DNA of 64,000 bases from an uncultured Lachnospiraceae bacterium (GCA_910579465.1 CAJTUB010000001.1:496001-560000); one strand, 5' to 3'; shown: positions 49,176-58,828, counted from the stretch's first letter. A program made the numbers and translations. Notes: a model not told the origin generated them from the sequence alone.

Positions 49176-51263
49176 ATGGCGTATAAGAGTTTTTCAATGG
49201 AACTTGCAGGCAGGACACTGACCGTAGACATCGGCAGGGTTGCCGCACAGGCAAATGGTGCAGCCTTCATGCACTACGGTGATACGACGGTGCTTTCCAC
49301 CGCGACGGCTTCGGAGAAGCCGAGGGAGGGCATCGACTTTTTCCCGTTAAGCGTAGAGTATGAGGAGAAGCTGTATTCCGTAGGTAAGATTCCGGGCGGG
49401 TTCAACCGCAGGGAGGGTAAGGCCTCCGAGAATGCGGTGCTGACCTCCCGTGTCATCGACCGGCCGATGCGTCCGCTGTTCCCGAAGGATTACAGGAATG
49501 ATGTAACCATCAATAACATGGTAATGTCGGTAGACCCGGAGTGCAGCCCGGAGCTGACCGCAATGCTCGGTTCTGCAATCGCAGTAGCGATTTCCGATAT
49601 TCCGTTTGACGGTCCGTGTGCAACGACCCAGGTAGGCCTGATAAACGGCGAGTTTGTATTTAATCCGAATTCTTCCCAGAATAAGGTTTCTGATTTAAAG
49701 CTTACCGTAGCCTCCACAAGAGAAAAGGTAATTATGATTGAAGCCGGTGCAAACGAGGTGCCGGAGGCAAAGATGATTGAGGCAATTTACGCAGCCCATG
49801 AAATCAACCAGAAGGTGATTGCGTTTATTGACCAGATCGTGGCAGAGTGCGGTAAGGCAAAGCATGAGTATACAAGCTGTGCGGTTCCAGAGGAATTGTT
49901 TGCGGCAATCAAGGAGCTTGTTCCGCCGGAGGAGATGGAAGAGGCGGTATTTACCGATGAGAAGCAGAAGCGCGAGGAGAATATCCGCCAGATTACGGAG
50001 AAGCTCGAGGAGGCATTCGCAGAGAATGAGGAGTGGCTTGCCGTACTCGGGGAGGCGATTTACCAGTATCAGAAAAAGACCGTCCGCAAGATGATTTTAA
50101 AGGACCACAAGCGTCCGGACGGAAGAGAGCTTACCCAGATCCGTAAGCTTGCTGCAGAAGTGGATATTATCCCGCGGGTACACGGCTCTGCAATGTTTAC
50201 GAGAGGCCAGACCCAGATTTGTAATGTTTGTACGCTGGCGCCGCTTTCTGACGCGCAGAAGCTGGACGGGCTTGACGAGAACGAGGTGTCCAAGCGCTAT
50301 ATGCACCACTACAATTTCCCGTCCTACTCCGTAGGCGAGACCAAGGTTTCCAGAGGTCCGGGACGTCGTGAAATCGGTCATGGCGCGTTGGCAGAGAGAG
50401 CACTTCTTCCGGTGCTTCCGCCGGAGGATGTGTTCCCGTATGCAATCCGCACCGTTTCCGAGACGTTTGAGTCGAACGGCTCCACGTCGATGGCATCCAC
50501 CTGTGCGTCCTGTATGTCGCTGATGGCGGCAGGTGTCCCGCTCCGCAAGATGGTAGCCGGGATTTCCTGTGGTCTTGTAACCGGAGAGACGGATGATGAT
50601 TATGTACTGCTGACCGATATCCAGGGGCTGGAGGACTTCTTCGGCGATATGGACTTTAAGGTAACCGGTACTGACGCGGGAATTACTGCGATTCAGATGG
50701 ATATTAAGATTCACGGTCTGACGAGGGCTATTGTCGAGGGCGCTATCGGAAGATGCCGTGAGGCAAGGATGTTTATTATGGAGAACTGCATGAAGCCGGC
50801 GATTGCCGAGCCGAGAGCAGAGGTAAGCAAGTATGCGCCGAAGATTATCCAGATTCAGATTGACCCGCAGAAGATTGGTGATGTAGTCGGACAGAGAGGC
50901 AAGACCATCAATGCGATTATTGAAGAGACCGGCGTTAAGATTGACATTACCGACGATGGTGCAGTTTCTATCTGCGGTACGGACCCGGCAGGGATGCAGC
51001 GTGCCGTTGAGCTGATTCAGATTATCGTGACGGACTTTGAGGAAGGCCAGGTGCTGGAAGGCAAGGTTGTCAGCATTAAGGAGTTCGGCGCATTTCTTGA
51101 GTTTGCGCCGGGTAAGGAGGCAATGGTCCACATCTCCAAGATTTCAAAGGAGCGTATCAATCATGTAGAGGATGTGCTGACGTTAGGGGATGTTGTAAAG
51201 GCTGTCTGCCTCGGCAAAGATAAGATGGGAAGAATCAGCTTCAGCATTAAGGATGTAAAATAA
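49176..51263 (+). CDS. pnp: Polyribonucleotide nucleotidyltransferase
   Basis: A 695-aa trimeric 3'-5' exoribonuclease that uses phosphate. Two RNase PH domains (first about 10-220; second from REL..IRKLAAEVDIIPRVHGSAMFTRG), with the catalytic Asp-containing DADGITAIQMDIK-like TGTDAGITAIQMDIK, then KH (KIGDVVGQRGKTINAIIEETG) and S1 (GQVLEGKVVSIKEFGAFLEF) domains. Length fits the family. The start at 49176 follows AAAGGAG; the frame is open upstream to 49056 without support. The usual upstream neighbour rpsO is not here. Confidence 0.97.
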   Translation: MAYKSFSMELAGRTLTVDIGRVAAQANGAAFMHYGDTTVLSTATASEKPREGIDFFPLSVEYEEKLYSVGKIPGGFNRREGKASENAVLTSRVIDRPMRPLFPKDYRNDVTINNMVMSVDPECSPELTAMLGSAIAVAISDIPFDGPCATTQVGLINGEFVFNPNSSQNKVSDLKLTVASTREKVIMIEAGANEVPEAKMIEAIYAAHEINQKVIAFIDQIVAECGKAKHEYTSCAVPEELFAAIKELVPPEEMEEAVFTDEKQKREENIRQITEKLEEAFAENEEWLAVLGEAIYQYQKKTVRKMILKDHKRPDGRELTQIRKLAAEVDIIPRVHGSAMFTRGQTQICNVCTLAPLSDAQKLDGLDENEVSKRYMHHYNFPSYSVGETKVSRGPGRREIGHGALAERALLPVLPPEDVFPYAIRTVSETFESNGSTSMASTCASCMSLMAAGVPLRKMVAGISCGLVTGETDDDYVLLTDIQGLEDFFGDMDFKVTGTDAGITAIQMDIKIHGLTRAIVEGAIGRCREARMFIMENCMKPAIAEPRAEVSKYAPKIIQIQIDPQKIGDVVGQRGKTINAIIEETGVKIDITDDGAVSICGTDPAGMQRAVELIQIIVTDFEEGQVLEGKVVSIKEFGAFLEFAPGKEAMVHISKISKERINHVEDVLTLGDVVKAVCLGKDKMGRISFSIKDVK

Positions 51264-51287
51264 ACAGCCGGAGCTGCTGTAAGAAAA

Positions 51288-51321
51288 GGGCTGCCGTTTC
51301 TATGCAGCCCTCTTCGTTTTT
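51288..51321 (+). terminator. Rho-independent terminator
   Basis: GGGCTGC-CGTTTCTAT-GCAGCCC followed by TCTTCGTTTTT. Confidence 0.85.
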
Positions 51322-51366
51322 CGTATGGCTCTTATTGATGCAGTGCCGTGCGGAAGAAAGGAATGT

Positions 51367-52740
51367 ATGACGGAGCAAATCGAGCAAATCAGTCTGCCGA
51401 ACGGAATCCGCGTTGTACTGGAGCCGATGCCTTATGTGAAAACGGCTGCATTCGGCATATTTGTCGGTGTGGGGTCTGTTTGTGAGACAAAGGAGAATAA
51501 CGGCATTTCCCATATGATTGAACATATGCTGTTTAAGGGAACAAAGACCCGGAGTGCAAAGGTGCTTGCGGATATTACCGCGCGTCTCGGGGACACGGTT
51601 AATGCCTATACCGGAAAGGAATACACGGCATATTATGGCGTGACCATTGCAGAGGAGCTTTACTGCCTGATGGAAGTGCTTTCCGATATGCTGCAGTATT
51701 CCGTGTTTGAGCAGGGAGCGCTTTCCAAGGAAAAGGGAGTAATCTGCGAAGAGATTGATATGTATAATAATTCGCCGGATGACCTGGTGCATGAGCTGGC
51801 GCAGAAGCGCGTATGGCAGGGGCATCCGCTCGGATTCCAGATTTCGGGAAATAAGGGCGTGGTGCGCGGGCTTTCCAGAGACCATGTCCTGGCCTACTAC
51901 CGGAGGGAATACCGTCCGGAGCGTATGGTGCTTTCGGTTGCGGGCGCCTTTGAAAAAAAGCAGGTGACGGAACGGCTTTTAGAGCTGTTCTGCCCGCAGG
52001 GGCAGAGGGCTTCGGGCGCTTTAAAGAGGGAAAAGCACAGCTTTGATACGCGTTATGGAAGGTATTATGAAGAGGAGACCGGACAGGCGGAGGGCATGCC
52101 GTTAAGGAGCCGTAAGACGGCGGAGTATAAAAGGAGCTTCAGCCGTGCGAAACGGGATACGTCCCAGCTGCATATGAATCTGGTGTTCCCGGCGATTTCT
52201 TATCTGGATGAGCGTCGTTATGCCGCTGCGGTCTTTCATTCGGTACTGGGCGGAAGCAACAATTCGCTGCTGTTCCAGAAAATAAGAGAGGAAGAGGGGC
52301 TTGCCTATGCAGTGTATTCTTATGGCTGTCCGTATGCAAAGGAAGGGCTGTTACATATCGACGCAGTAAGCGCGCCGTCCCAGGCAGAAGCAATCTTTTC
52401 TTATACGATGGAGGTATGCGGGCTTCTCAGGGAGAAGCCGGTGCCGGAGGAAACGTTGCGGACACATAAGGCGCTTATCCGGACGGAGGCGATTTTGTCC
52501 AAGGAGAGCGTGCAGAGCCGTATGGAGGGCAACGGGCGTTCCGTCCTGCTTCGTGGCTATGTAGTTTCACAGGAAGAGGAGCTCGGGAAAATCGAGCAGA
52601 TAACGGCAGAGGAGCTGCAGCAATATGCGCTTTCGGTGCTCCGCCCGGAGAGGATGAGTATCTGTCTGGTCGGGGAAATGGGAAGCGCCGGGCAGAGGCT
52701 TTGGCACAGCTTTGAACGGCTGCAGGAGACCGGGAATTGA
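51367..52740 (+). CDS. M16-family zinc peptidase
   Basis: A 457-aa pitrilysin-type peptidase. The inverted zinc motif HMIEH (His49, Glu52, His53) is followed by the downstream Glu in VICEEIDMYNNSPDD. The C-terminal half has the usual RY-type patch (VLGGSNNSLLFQKIREEEGLAYAVYS). Such genes often follow pnp in Firmicutes, as here, and the enzyme probably trims peptides in the cytoplasm. The start at 51367 follows GAAAGGAA; an in-frame upstream ATG at 51325 lies in the terminator tail. Confidence 0.93.
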   Translation: MTEQIEQISLPNGIRVVLEPMPYVKTAAFGIFVGVGSVCETKENNGISHMIEHMLFKGTKTRSAKVLADITARLGDTVNAYTGKEYTAYYGVTIAEELYCLMEVLSDMLQYSVFEQGALSKEKGVICEEIDMYNNSPDDLVHELAQKRVWQGHPLGFQISGNKGVVRGLSRDHVLAYYRREYRPERMVLSVAGAFEKKQVTERLLELFCPQGQRASGALKREKHSFDTRYGRYYEEETGQAEGMPLRSRKTAEYKRSFSRAKRDTSQLHMNLVFPAISYLDERRYAAAVFHSVLGGSNNSLLFQKIREEEGLAYAVYSYGCPYAKEGLLHIDAVSAPSQAEAIFSYTMEVCGLLREKPVPEETLRTHKALIRTEAILSKESVQSRMEGNGRSVLLRGYVVSQEEELGKIEQITAEELQQYALSVLRPERMSICLVGEMGSAGQRLWHSFERLQETGN

Positions 52741-52802
52741 AAGCATGTAAAATGAAATAATAGAAGGAACAATATTAGAAATGCTACAAGGAGGCTATGA
52801 CA

Positions 52803-54080
52803 ATGGCAAGTATTGAAACAACATGTATCCATGAGGGATGGAAACCGAAGCAGGGCGAGGCAAGACAGCTGCCGATTTACCAGAGCACGACGTTTAAGTA
52901 TGATACCAGCGATGCGATGGGAAAGCTGTTTGACTTGGAGGCGGAGGGCTATTTTTACACAAGGCTCCAGAACCCGACCAACGACGCCGTAGCGGCAAAG
53001 ATTTGTGCAATGGAGGGCGGAGTGGCGGCAATGCTTACCTCCTCCGGACAGGCGGCAAACTTTTATGCGCTTTTTAATATCTGTGAGACAGGGGACCATT
53101 TTATCGCTTCTTCCTCTATTTACGGCGGCACCTATAACCTGTTCGGCGTGACGATGAAAAAGATGGGAATCGAGTGTACGTTCGTGGACCAGGAGCTGCC
53201 GGAGGAGGAGTTGGCAAAGTATTTCCGTCCGAATACGAAGGCAGTGTTCGGGGAAACGATTACCAATCCGACGGTTTCCGTGTTTGACTTTGAAAAGTTT
53301 GCGAGACTGGCACATTCTCACGGTGTTCCGCTTATCGTGGACAATACGTTTGCGACGCCGGTAAACTGCAGGCCGTTCGAGTGGGGAGTGGATATCGTGA
53401 CCCATTCCACTACGAAGTACATGGACGGGCATGCAGTGGGCGTAGGCGGCTGTATTGTTGACAGCGGGAACTTTGACTGGATGAAGTATGCGGACAAGTA
53501 TCCGGGGCTGACGACGCCGGACGAGTCCTATCACGGCATCACCTATGCGGAGCGTTTCGGGAAGGGCGCTTATATTACCAAAGCGACGGCGCAGCTGATG
53601 AGGGACCTTGGTTCCATCCAGTCCCCGCAGAATGCTTTTTATCTGAACCTCGGTCTGGAGACCCTGCCGTTGCGCATGGAGCGTCACTGTCAGAATGCGC
53701 TTGAGGTGGCAAGGTTTTTACAGACGCAGGAAAAGGTTGCCTGGGTACACTATGCAGGCTTAGAGGACGATAAGTACCATGCGCTGGCAGAGAAGTATAT
53801 GCCGAACGGAACCTGCGGCGTGCTTGCCTTTGGAATCAAGGGAGGAAGAGAAGCGTCCATCCGGTTTATGGACCAGCTGAAGTTCGCCTCGATTGTAACC
53901 CACGTGGCAGATGCCAAAACCTGTCTTCTGCATCCGGCTAGCCATACCCACCGCCAGATGAGCGATGAGCAGCTGAAGGAGGCAGGCGTGGCACCGGATT
54001 TAATTCGTCTTTCCGTCGGAATCGAGAATGTGGAGGATTTGATTGCGGACTTAAAGCAGGCGCTGGACAAGGCAGTCTGA
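52803..54080 (+). CDS. metY: O-acetylhomoserine sulfhydrylase (Cys/Met PLP enzyme)
   Basis: A 425-aa PLP enzyme of the Cys/Met metabolism family; the O-acetylhomoserine type makes homocysteine from sulfide. Visible: IYQSTTFKYD, FYTRLQNPTNDAV, SSGQAANF, DNTFATPVNCRPFEWG, and the PLP lysine in VTHSTTKYMDGH, then HPASHTHRQ and LIRLSVGIE. Length and the FEWGVDIVTHS form fit MetY rather than MetB. The start at 52803 is 8 nt after AGGAGG; the ATG at 52797 is too close. No SAM riboswitch precedes it in the 62-bp gap. Confidence 0.94.
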   Translation: MASIETTCIHEGWKPKQGEARQLPIYQSTTFKYDTSDAMGKLFDLEAEGYFYTRLQNPTNDAVAAKICAMEGGVAAMLTSSGQAANFYALFNICETGDHFIASSSIYGGTYNLFGVTMKKMGIECTFVDQELPEEELAKYFRPNTKAVFGETITNPTVSVFDFEKFARLAHSHGVPLIVDNTFATPVNCRPFEWGVDIVTHSTTKYMDGHAVGVGGCIVDSGNFDWMKYADKYPGLTTPDESYHGITYAERFGKGAYITKATAQLMRDLGSIQSPQNAFYLNLGLETLPLRMERHCQNALEVARFLQTQEKVAWVHYAGLEDDKYHALAEKYMPNGTCGVLAFGIKGGREASIRFMDQLKFASIVTHVADAKTCLLHPASHTHRQMSDEQLKEAGVAPDLIRLSVGIENVEDLIADLKQALDKAV

Positions 54081-54100
54081 ACAAAAATATCATAAAGAAC

Positions 54101-54134
54101 AAGGAACCGTGCCTTGTGCGACGGTTCCTTTTCT
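54101..54134 (+). terminator. Rho-independent terminator
   Basis: AAGGAACCGT-GCCTTGTGCG-ACGGTTCCTT followed by TTCT. Confidence 0.9.
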
Positions 54135-54226
54135 GATTCCGGCCGCTTTTACCGTGTCCCGTTTTTTGCGGCAGCATAGTATGGTGATATAGAGGAGAGG
54201 CATGACAGGACATGTAAGAGAAGTAT

Positions 54227-54255
54227 TTGCCATATCCGGAGAAATACAGTATAAT
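54227..54255 (+). promoter_or_regulatory. Sigma-A-like promoter of DUF3737 gene
   Basis: TTGCCA (54227-54232), 17-nt spacer, TATAAT (54250-54255), about 34 bp before the gene. Confidence 0.75.
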
Positions 54256-54288
54256 GGGACATAATACGGAACGAAAGGGGTTATCAGG

Positions 54289-55128
54289 ATGGATGTAATT
54301 GCAAACAAGACCTTTGATATGGAGCGGGCATTGTACGAGAGCCATGATATTTTACTGAAGAACTGTTCTTTTGACGGCCCTGCGGATGGTGAAAGCGCAT
54401 TAAAGGAGAGTCGTAATATACAGGTGGAGCAGTGTTTTTTTCATCTGCGTTATCCGTTCTGGCATGACAGCGGACTGAAAATTTTTGATTCAGAGATGAC
54501 GGAGCTTTGCCGCGCCGCGCTCTGGTACTCGGAGGATATTGAAATCACGGGAACGAAGCTGCACGGGATTAAGGCGTTGCGGGAATGCAGCAGGGTAAAG
54601 CTGTGTGGCTGCGACATTCTTTCACCGGAATTTGGCTGGTCCGTGCATGAGATAGAAATGAAGGACAGCACCATACAGAGTGAGTATTTTATGATGCGTT
54701 CCGACAAGCTCCGGTTTACCGGCGTCCGGATGAAGGGAAAGTATTCCTTTCAGTATATTGAGGACTCCGTATTTGAAGACTGTGTATTCGATACAAAGGA
54801 TGCATTCTGGCATGCAAAGAACGTAATAGTCCGCAATAGTGTCGTGAAGGGGGAATATCTTGCTTGGTACTGTGAGAATGTTACCTTTGAAAACTGTAAA
54901 ATTATCGGGACACAGCCGCTCTGCTACTGCAAAAATTTAAAGCTGGTTGATTGTGAGATGGTGGATACGGATCTCTGCTTTGAAAAGTCGGAGGTGGAGG
55001 CGACGATTACGACGCCTGTCGTAAGCATTAAAAATCCGCTGTCAGGTCATATTTATGTACCGGAGGTCGGAGAGGTCATCCGTGACGATGCAAGGTTCGA
55101 GGGAACTGTAATTGTCGGACGGGGCTGA
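54289..55128 (+). CDS. DUF3737 beta-helix protein
   Basis: A 279-aa protein built of repeated short strands ending in aromatic or Cys positions (SFDGPADGESALKES, FHLRYPFWHDS, RAALWYSEDIEITG, YSFQYIEDSVFEDCVFD, EYLAWYCENVTFENC), the pattern of a right-handed beta-helix of the DUF3737 family. No signal peptide, so cytoplasmic. Activity unknown. GAAAGGGG precedes the ATG. Its stop codon lies in a terminator stem. Confidence 0.92.
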   Translation: MDVIANKTFDMERALYESHDILLKNCSFDGPADGESALKESRNIQVEQCFFHLRYPFWHDSGLKIFDSEMTELCRAALWYSEDIEITGTKLHGIKALRECSRVKLCGCDILSPEFGWSVHEIEMKDSTIQSEYFMMRSDKLRFTGVRMKGKYSFQYIEDSVFEDCVFDTKDAFWHAKNVIVRNSVVKGEYLAWYCENVTFENCKIIGTQPLCYCKNLKLVDCEMVDTDLCFEKSEVEATITTPVVSIKNPLSGHIYVPEVGEVIRDDARFEGTVIVGRG

Positions 55129-55153
55129 TGCGTTTTTTGCATCAGCCTTGTTG
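55123..55153 (+). terminator. Rho-independent terminator overlapping stop codon
   Basis: GGCTGATGC (contains the DUF3737 stop codon) pairs exactly with GCATCAGCC around GTTTTTT, followed by TTGTTG. Confidence 0.75.
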
Positions 55154-55172
55154 ACAGCAAATCCATGTGCAT

Positions 55173-55219
55173 CCGCCGGAGACTCTGGGGAAGCGGTGAT
55201 TTCATCAGCGCTTCCTTAG
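55173..55219 (+). repeat. Interspersed hairpin repeat, single copy
   Basis: About 47 bp, beginning CGCCGGAG and ending CGCTTCCTTAG, that matches the inverse of 28203-28249 at about 42 positions. Its stem GGAAGCGGTGAT/ATCAGCGCTTCC (12 bp, loop TTC) lies 20 bp before the phosphoesterase gene. Confidence 0.75.
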
Positions 55220-55238
55220 CAAAGAAGGGAGAAGAGTG

Positions 55239-56354
55239 ATGTGGCAGATCATTATGACGTTATTGTTTCTGGCAGAGATAGCCGGTTTTGTTTATCTGGC
55301 AAGCCGGATTTATCGGTTTGGTTTTACAAAGAGAATTTCACATGGAAATAAAAGAACCGGAATTGCAGTTTGTCTTGCAATTGTTCTTTTGCTTTTTGTC
55401 GGGCTCTGGCTGTGGATGGGCTATATGAATGCAGTAATCTGTATTCTTCATTTAGTCGCGTTCAGCTTAATTTTTGATGGTATTTTCTGGCTCGTCGGGA
55501 AGATGAGTAAGAAGAAAATGAAACCGTATTATGCAGTGGCGGCGGCTGTCATTTTTTCGGTCTGTTATTTAACCGCAGGCTGGCATCTGGCACACGATGT
55601 CCGGCAGACAAGCTATACCATCGAGACGGAGAAGGCGACAGGAAATCTGCGTATTGTCCTGTTTTCGGATTCCCATATCGGTACAACGTTCGACGGGGCT
55701 GGCTTTTTAACTTATGTGAATGAAATGCAGGAGAAACATCCGGATGTCGTTGTGATTACCGGTGATTTTGTGGACGACGATACCTCGAAGGAGGATATGA
55801 TTGCTGCCTGCAGCGCGCTCGGGACACTGAAAACAACCTATGGGGTATATTATGCCTTTGGAAATCACGATAAGGGATATTACGATGCGGCGTACAGAGG
55901 ATATGACGGGGACGATTTGATTGCCGAGCTGGAAAAGAACCAGGTGATTGTGTTGCAGGATGAAAGCAGACTGATTGACGACAGGTTTTATATTATCGGA
56001 CGGCAGGATTTGTCGGAGGAGGCAGAGTCTGGCGGTACAAGGGAAACGATGAGCGGGCTGACAGAGCCGTTGGATATGGATAAGTTTACTATCGTACTGG
56101 ACCACCAGCCCTGTGATTATGAAAACCAGGTAAGGGCAGGCGTGGATTTGGTGCTTTCGGGGCATACACATGGCGGGCAGCTGTTTCCGCTTGCTTTTAT
56201 CAGCGGATTGGTCAGCGAGAATGAGAAGATATATGGCTATGAAAAGCAGGGAAATACAAATTTTATTGTGACCTCCGGCATTTCGGACTGGGCAATCCGG
56301 TTTAAGACGGGATGTAAGTCGGAGTATGTCGTGATTGATGTCAAAGGAAACTAA
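55239..56354 (+). CDS. Membrane metallophosphoesterase (YkuE-like)
   Basis: A 371-aa protein with four N-terminal membrane segments (about 1-22, 42-60, 62-85, 98-118) and a phosphoesterase domain facing outward: FSDSHIGTTF, ITGDFVDDDT, AFGNHDKGYY, and VLSGHTHGGQLFPL. These are the two-metal ligands of calcineurin-like enzymes, in the YkuE/YaeI type that acts on lipid-linked or surface phosphoesters. AAGGGAG lies 7 nt before the ATG at 55239, preceded by an in-frame GTG at 55236. Confidence 0.93.
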   Translation: MWQIIMTLLFLAEIAGFVYLASRIYRFGFTKRISHGNKRTGIAVCLAIVLLLFVGLWLWMGYMNAVICILHLVAFSLIFDGIFWLVGKMSKKKMKPYYAVAAAVIFSVCYLTAGWHLAHDVRQTSYTIETEKATGNLRIVLFSDSHIGTTFDGAGFLTYVNEMQEKHPDVVVITGDFVDDDTSKEDMIAACSALGTLKTTYGVYYAFGNHDKGYYDAAYRGYDGDDLIAELEKNQVIVLQDESRLIDDRFYIIGRQDLSEEAESGGTRETMSGLTEPLDMDKFTIVLDHQPCDYENQVRAGVDLVLSGHTHGGQLFPLAFISGLVSENEKIYGYEKQGNTNFIVTSGISDWAIRFKTGCKSEYVVIDVKGN

Positions 56355-56620
56355 GCTGTGCTTAGGTCTGTTGCGGAGGTGCATTCTTTGTCAGGTAAGT
56401 ATCGAATTTTGTAGAAAAATGCAGATTTAGCGAGAAGAAATACTTGGATTTTTAATAGAATATGCAACATTAGCCCTATAAATATGATATAATTTAGTGG
56501 CAAACATCGAAATTGACTTAATATAGTAACGGAAAGGAGAAAATAGGGAACAGTTACAAGCCGGTTTTGATGTGTGCAGGTATGTTACTGAAAGACATCA
56601 TTTTTGGAGGGTTTGCTATT

Positions 56621-58243
56621 ATGAAGAAAAGATGGAAAAAGCTGCTTGGCAGTGTATTGACGCTTGCCCTGTTGTTCGGAGTGATGCTTCCGTGCGGCAG
56701 TGCAAGTGCAGCGCAGGAGACATTGTTAAACACCTATGGGGCACTGTTCGGTTATTCCGGGACATGCATCAATCTGAGTCAGCTTCGTGATGCGGATACG
56801 TTAGCACATGTGAAGACTCATTATAACAGCATTACACTGGAAAATGAAATGAAGCCGGACGCGATGTTAGGCTATTCCCCAAGCCTTATTACAAAAGAGG
56901 CGGCAAAAAATTCAGGCTACTATGTACCTTCTTCCTGTACGGAAACCTATCTGCCGGCGATTAACTTTGACAGACTGGACGAGGTACTCCGGATTTGTTA
57001 TGAAAACGGACTTTCTGTACGGGCACATACCTTAGTCTGGCACAGCCAGACGCCGGACTGGTTTTTCCGCGTCGGATATTCGAAGGATTACGGCTATGTA
57101 TCAGCCGCACAGATGGATATCCGTATGGAATATTATATCAAGTCCGTCATGAATCATGTATACACAAGCCCGTATGGCAGAGTAGTGTATGCATGGGATG
57201 TTGTCAACGAGTATCTGCATGCACAGGAATCGGGCTGGCAGGCAATTTACGGAAGCGTAACAACCTCTCCGGCATTTGTAAAGCGTGCATTCCAGTATGC
57301 GTATGACTGCATCAGTTATTTCGGTTTAACAGACTCTGTCAGCCTGTTCTACAATGACTACAATACATACATGGAAGTGGATGATGTCATCCAGATGATT
57401 CATTACATTAATTCGGACAGGAAGCTGTGTAACGGGGTCGGCATGCAGTCGCACCTTGGGACAACCTTTCCGAGCGTGGCATATTATACGGCGGCATTAC
57501 AGGCTTTTGTAAATGAAGGCTTTGAGGTACAGATTACAGAGTTAGATGTCGTAAACAAGGATAATGTTGACCAGGCAAATTATATGTATGATTTAATGTC
57601 AAACATATTGGCAGTCAAAAAGAACGGCGGTAATATCACGGGAATCACCTTATGGGGCGTTTCTGACGATGTTACATGGATTAAGGGAGCAACACCGCTG
57701 CTGTTTTCAACATTAGGAAATGCAAAGTATGCATATTACCGCGTTCTGGACGCCTACAAGGATGCGGGCTACAGCGTCGGCGGTACAACAGGGACCCAGA
57801 CGGCGCTGGCAGATGGCTGGTATTATATTAAAAATGTGCATGCACAGAAGTATCTGCAGACAGCCGGGAATGTGGCCGGAAACAGTATAAATGTGGAAAT
57901 TGGCACGGGCTCCGGGGCGGCAGGACAGAAGTGGTATGTAACGAACCTGGGAGACGGTTATATTACCTTAAAGAACGGTCATGGTTATATGTTGGATGTG
58001 CAGTACGGAGTTAATGACGACGGAACCAATATCCAGACCTATTCTGCAAACGGTGCAGATGCACAGAAGTTCAAGCTTATGAAAACATCGGATGCCGGAG
58101 TATACGGGATTGCCACAAAGGTTTCAAACGATGCAAGGGCGCTTGATGTTTATAACTGGGGCTCGTCGGATGGCGTAAATGTGTGCCAGTGGACCTATTA
58201 CGGCGCAGAGAACCAGCTCTGGAGGTTTGAACCTTGTAATTAA
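56621..58243 (+). CDS. Secreted GH10 endo-1,4-beta-xylanase with ricin-type CBM
   Basis: A 540-aa exported xylan-cutting enzyme. A signal peptide (about 1-29, ends ASAAQ) precedes a GH10 barrel (about 30-395). The acid/base Glu197 lies in WDVVNEYLH and the nucleophile Glu307 in QITELDV; GH10 marks ITLENEMKPD, RAHTLVWHSQTPDWFF and TLWGVSDDVTW are present. A C-terminal ricin-B/CBM13-like lectin domain (about 405-540; DGWYYIKNVHAQKYLQT, LDVQYGVNDDGTNIQTY, ALDVYNWGSSDGVNVCQW) binds sugar. The start at 56621 follows TTTGGAGGG; the frame is open upstream without support. TATAAT at 56488-56493 may be its -10. It shows use of plant fibre. Confidence 0.96.
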   Translation: MKKRWKKLLGSVLTLALLFGVMLPCGSASAAQETLLNTYGALFGYSGTCINLSQLRDADTLAHVKTHYNSITLENEMKPDAMLGYSPSLITKEAAKNSGYYVPSSCTETYLPAINFDRLDEVLRICYENGLSVRAHTLVWHSQTPDWFFRVGYSKDYGYVSAAQMDIRMEYYIKSVMNHVYTSPYGRVVYAWDVVNEYLHAQESGWQAIYGSVTTSPAFVKRAFQYAYDCISYFGLTDSVSLFYNDYNTYMEVDDVIQMIHYINSDRKLCNGVGMQSHLGTTFPSVAYYTAALQAFVNEGFEVQITELDVVNKDNVDQANYMYDLMSNILAVKKNGGNITGITLWGVSDDVTWIKGATPLLFSTLGNAKYAYYRVLDAYKDAGYSVGGTTGTQTALADGWYYIKNVHAQKYLQTAGNVAGNSINVEIGTGSGAAGQKWYVTNLGDGYITLKNGHGYMLDVQYGVNDDGTNIQTYSANGADAQKFKLMKTSDAGVYGIATKVSNDARALDVYNWGSSDGVNVCQWTYYGAENQLWRFEPCN

Positions 58244-58268
58244 GGGTTCCGGGATAAGAGAGAGGAAA

Positions 58269-58303
58269 ACGGGGCTGCGCTGTGTAAAGTGCAGCCCCGT
58301 CTT
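58269..58303 (+). terminator. Rho-independent terminator
   Basis: ACGGGGCTGC-GCTGTGTAAAGT-GCAGCCCCGT followed by CTTAT. Confidence 0.8.
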
Positions 58304-58321
58304 ATAAGAGGGGGAATACCT

Positions 58322-58801
58322 GTGAAAAAGAACAAAATTGCTGCTATAATGTTAATTATAATGTCCTGCGCACTTCTTGCGTCAGTGTGTATTACGGTTG
58401 TTACATTACGGAAATCCGGCAGCGGCAGAATTATGGATGTTTACGATATTGGTCTCGGCGGTCTGATGAATTCAGAGGTACAGGAAATGTATCTGGATGA
58501 GGGGAGCAATCCCGACCTGAAGGGAGAGTTTTATGACGAGAATGTTTTAAAGGATATCCGGGAGATTTTATTAAACGGGTGTTACCAGAGCGCACCGGAA
58601 CCGGTGAAAGACCCGGCTCCCGGCTCGGATGTTTGTCCATTCATACGGTTAAAGACGGCAGATGCCGTTTATAGTATTGCGGTAAAGGGAGGGGTACTCG
58701 CTGTTACGGCAGGCGGAGAGACAAAGTGCTATTATACGAACATCAGCCACCGGATTGGCGGGATAATCAGAGACGCTGCAATCCGGGAGTTTGCAAAGTA
58801 G
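58322..58801 (+). CDS. Hypothetical membrane-anchored protein
   Basis: A 159-aa protein from GTG 58322 with one N-terminal membrane helix (IAAIMLIIMSCALLASVCITVV) and an extracellular domain (about 40-159) of mixed strand and helix; LRKSGSGRIMDVYDIGLGG and YYTNISHRIGG are visible. AGAGGGGG precedes the GTG; the frame is also open upstream to 58289. No family recognised. Confidence 0.75.
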   Translation: MKKNKIAAIMLIIMSCALLASVCITVVTLRKSGSGRIMDVYDIGLGGLMNSEVQEMYLDEGSNPDLKGEFYDENVLKDIREILLNGCYQSAPEPVKDPAPGSDVCPFIRLKTADAVYSIAVKGGVLAVTAGGETKCYYTNISHRIGGIIRDAAIREFAK

Positions 58802-58828
58802 AAATTCTCCCTGCTTGAATAAAATATG

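Noticed and set aside
50097..51131. 344-codon minus-strand frame opposite pnp
   Set aside because: Antisense of the conserved pnp core; low-complexity, no start signal.
52741..52802. Possible SAM riboswitch or T-box before metY
   Set aside because: The gap is 62 bp and shows no paired structure; the gene is likely read from upstream or a weak local promoter.
52557..53687. 376-codon minus-strand frame opposite metY
   Set aside because: Crosses the intergenic gap and the end of the M16 gene; no protein-like features.
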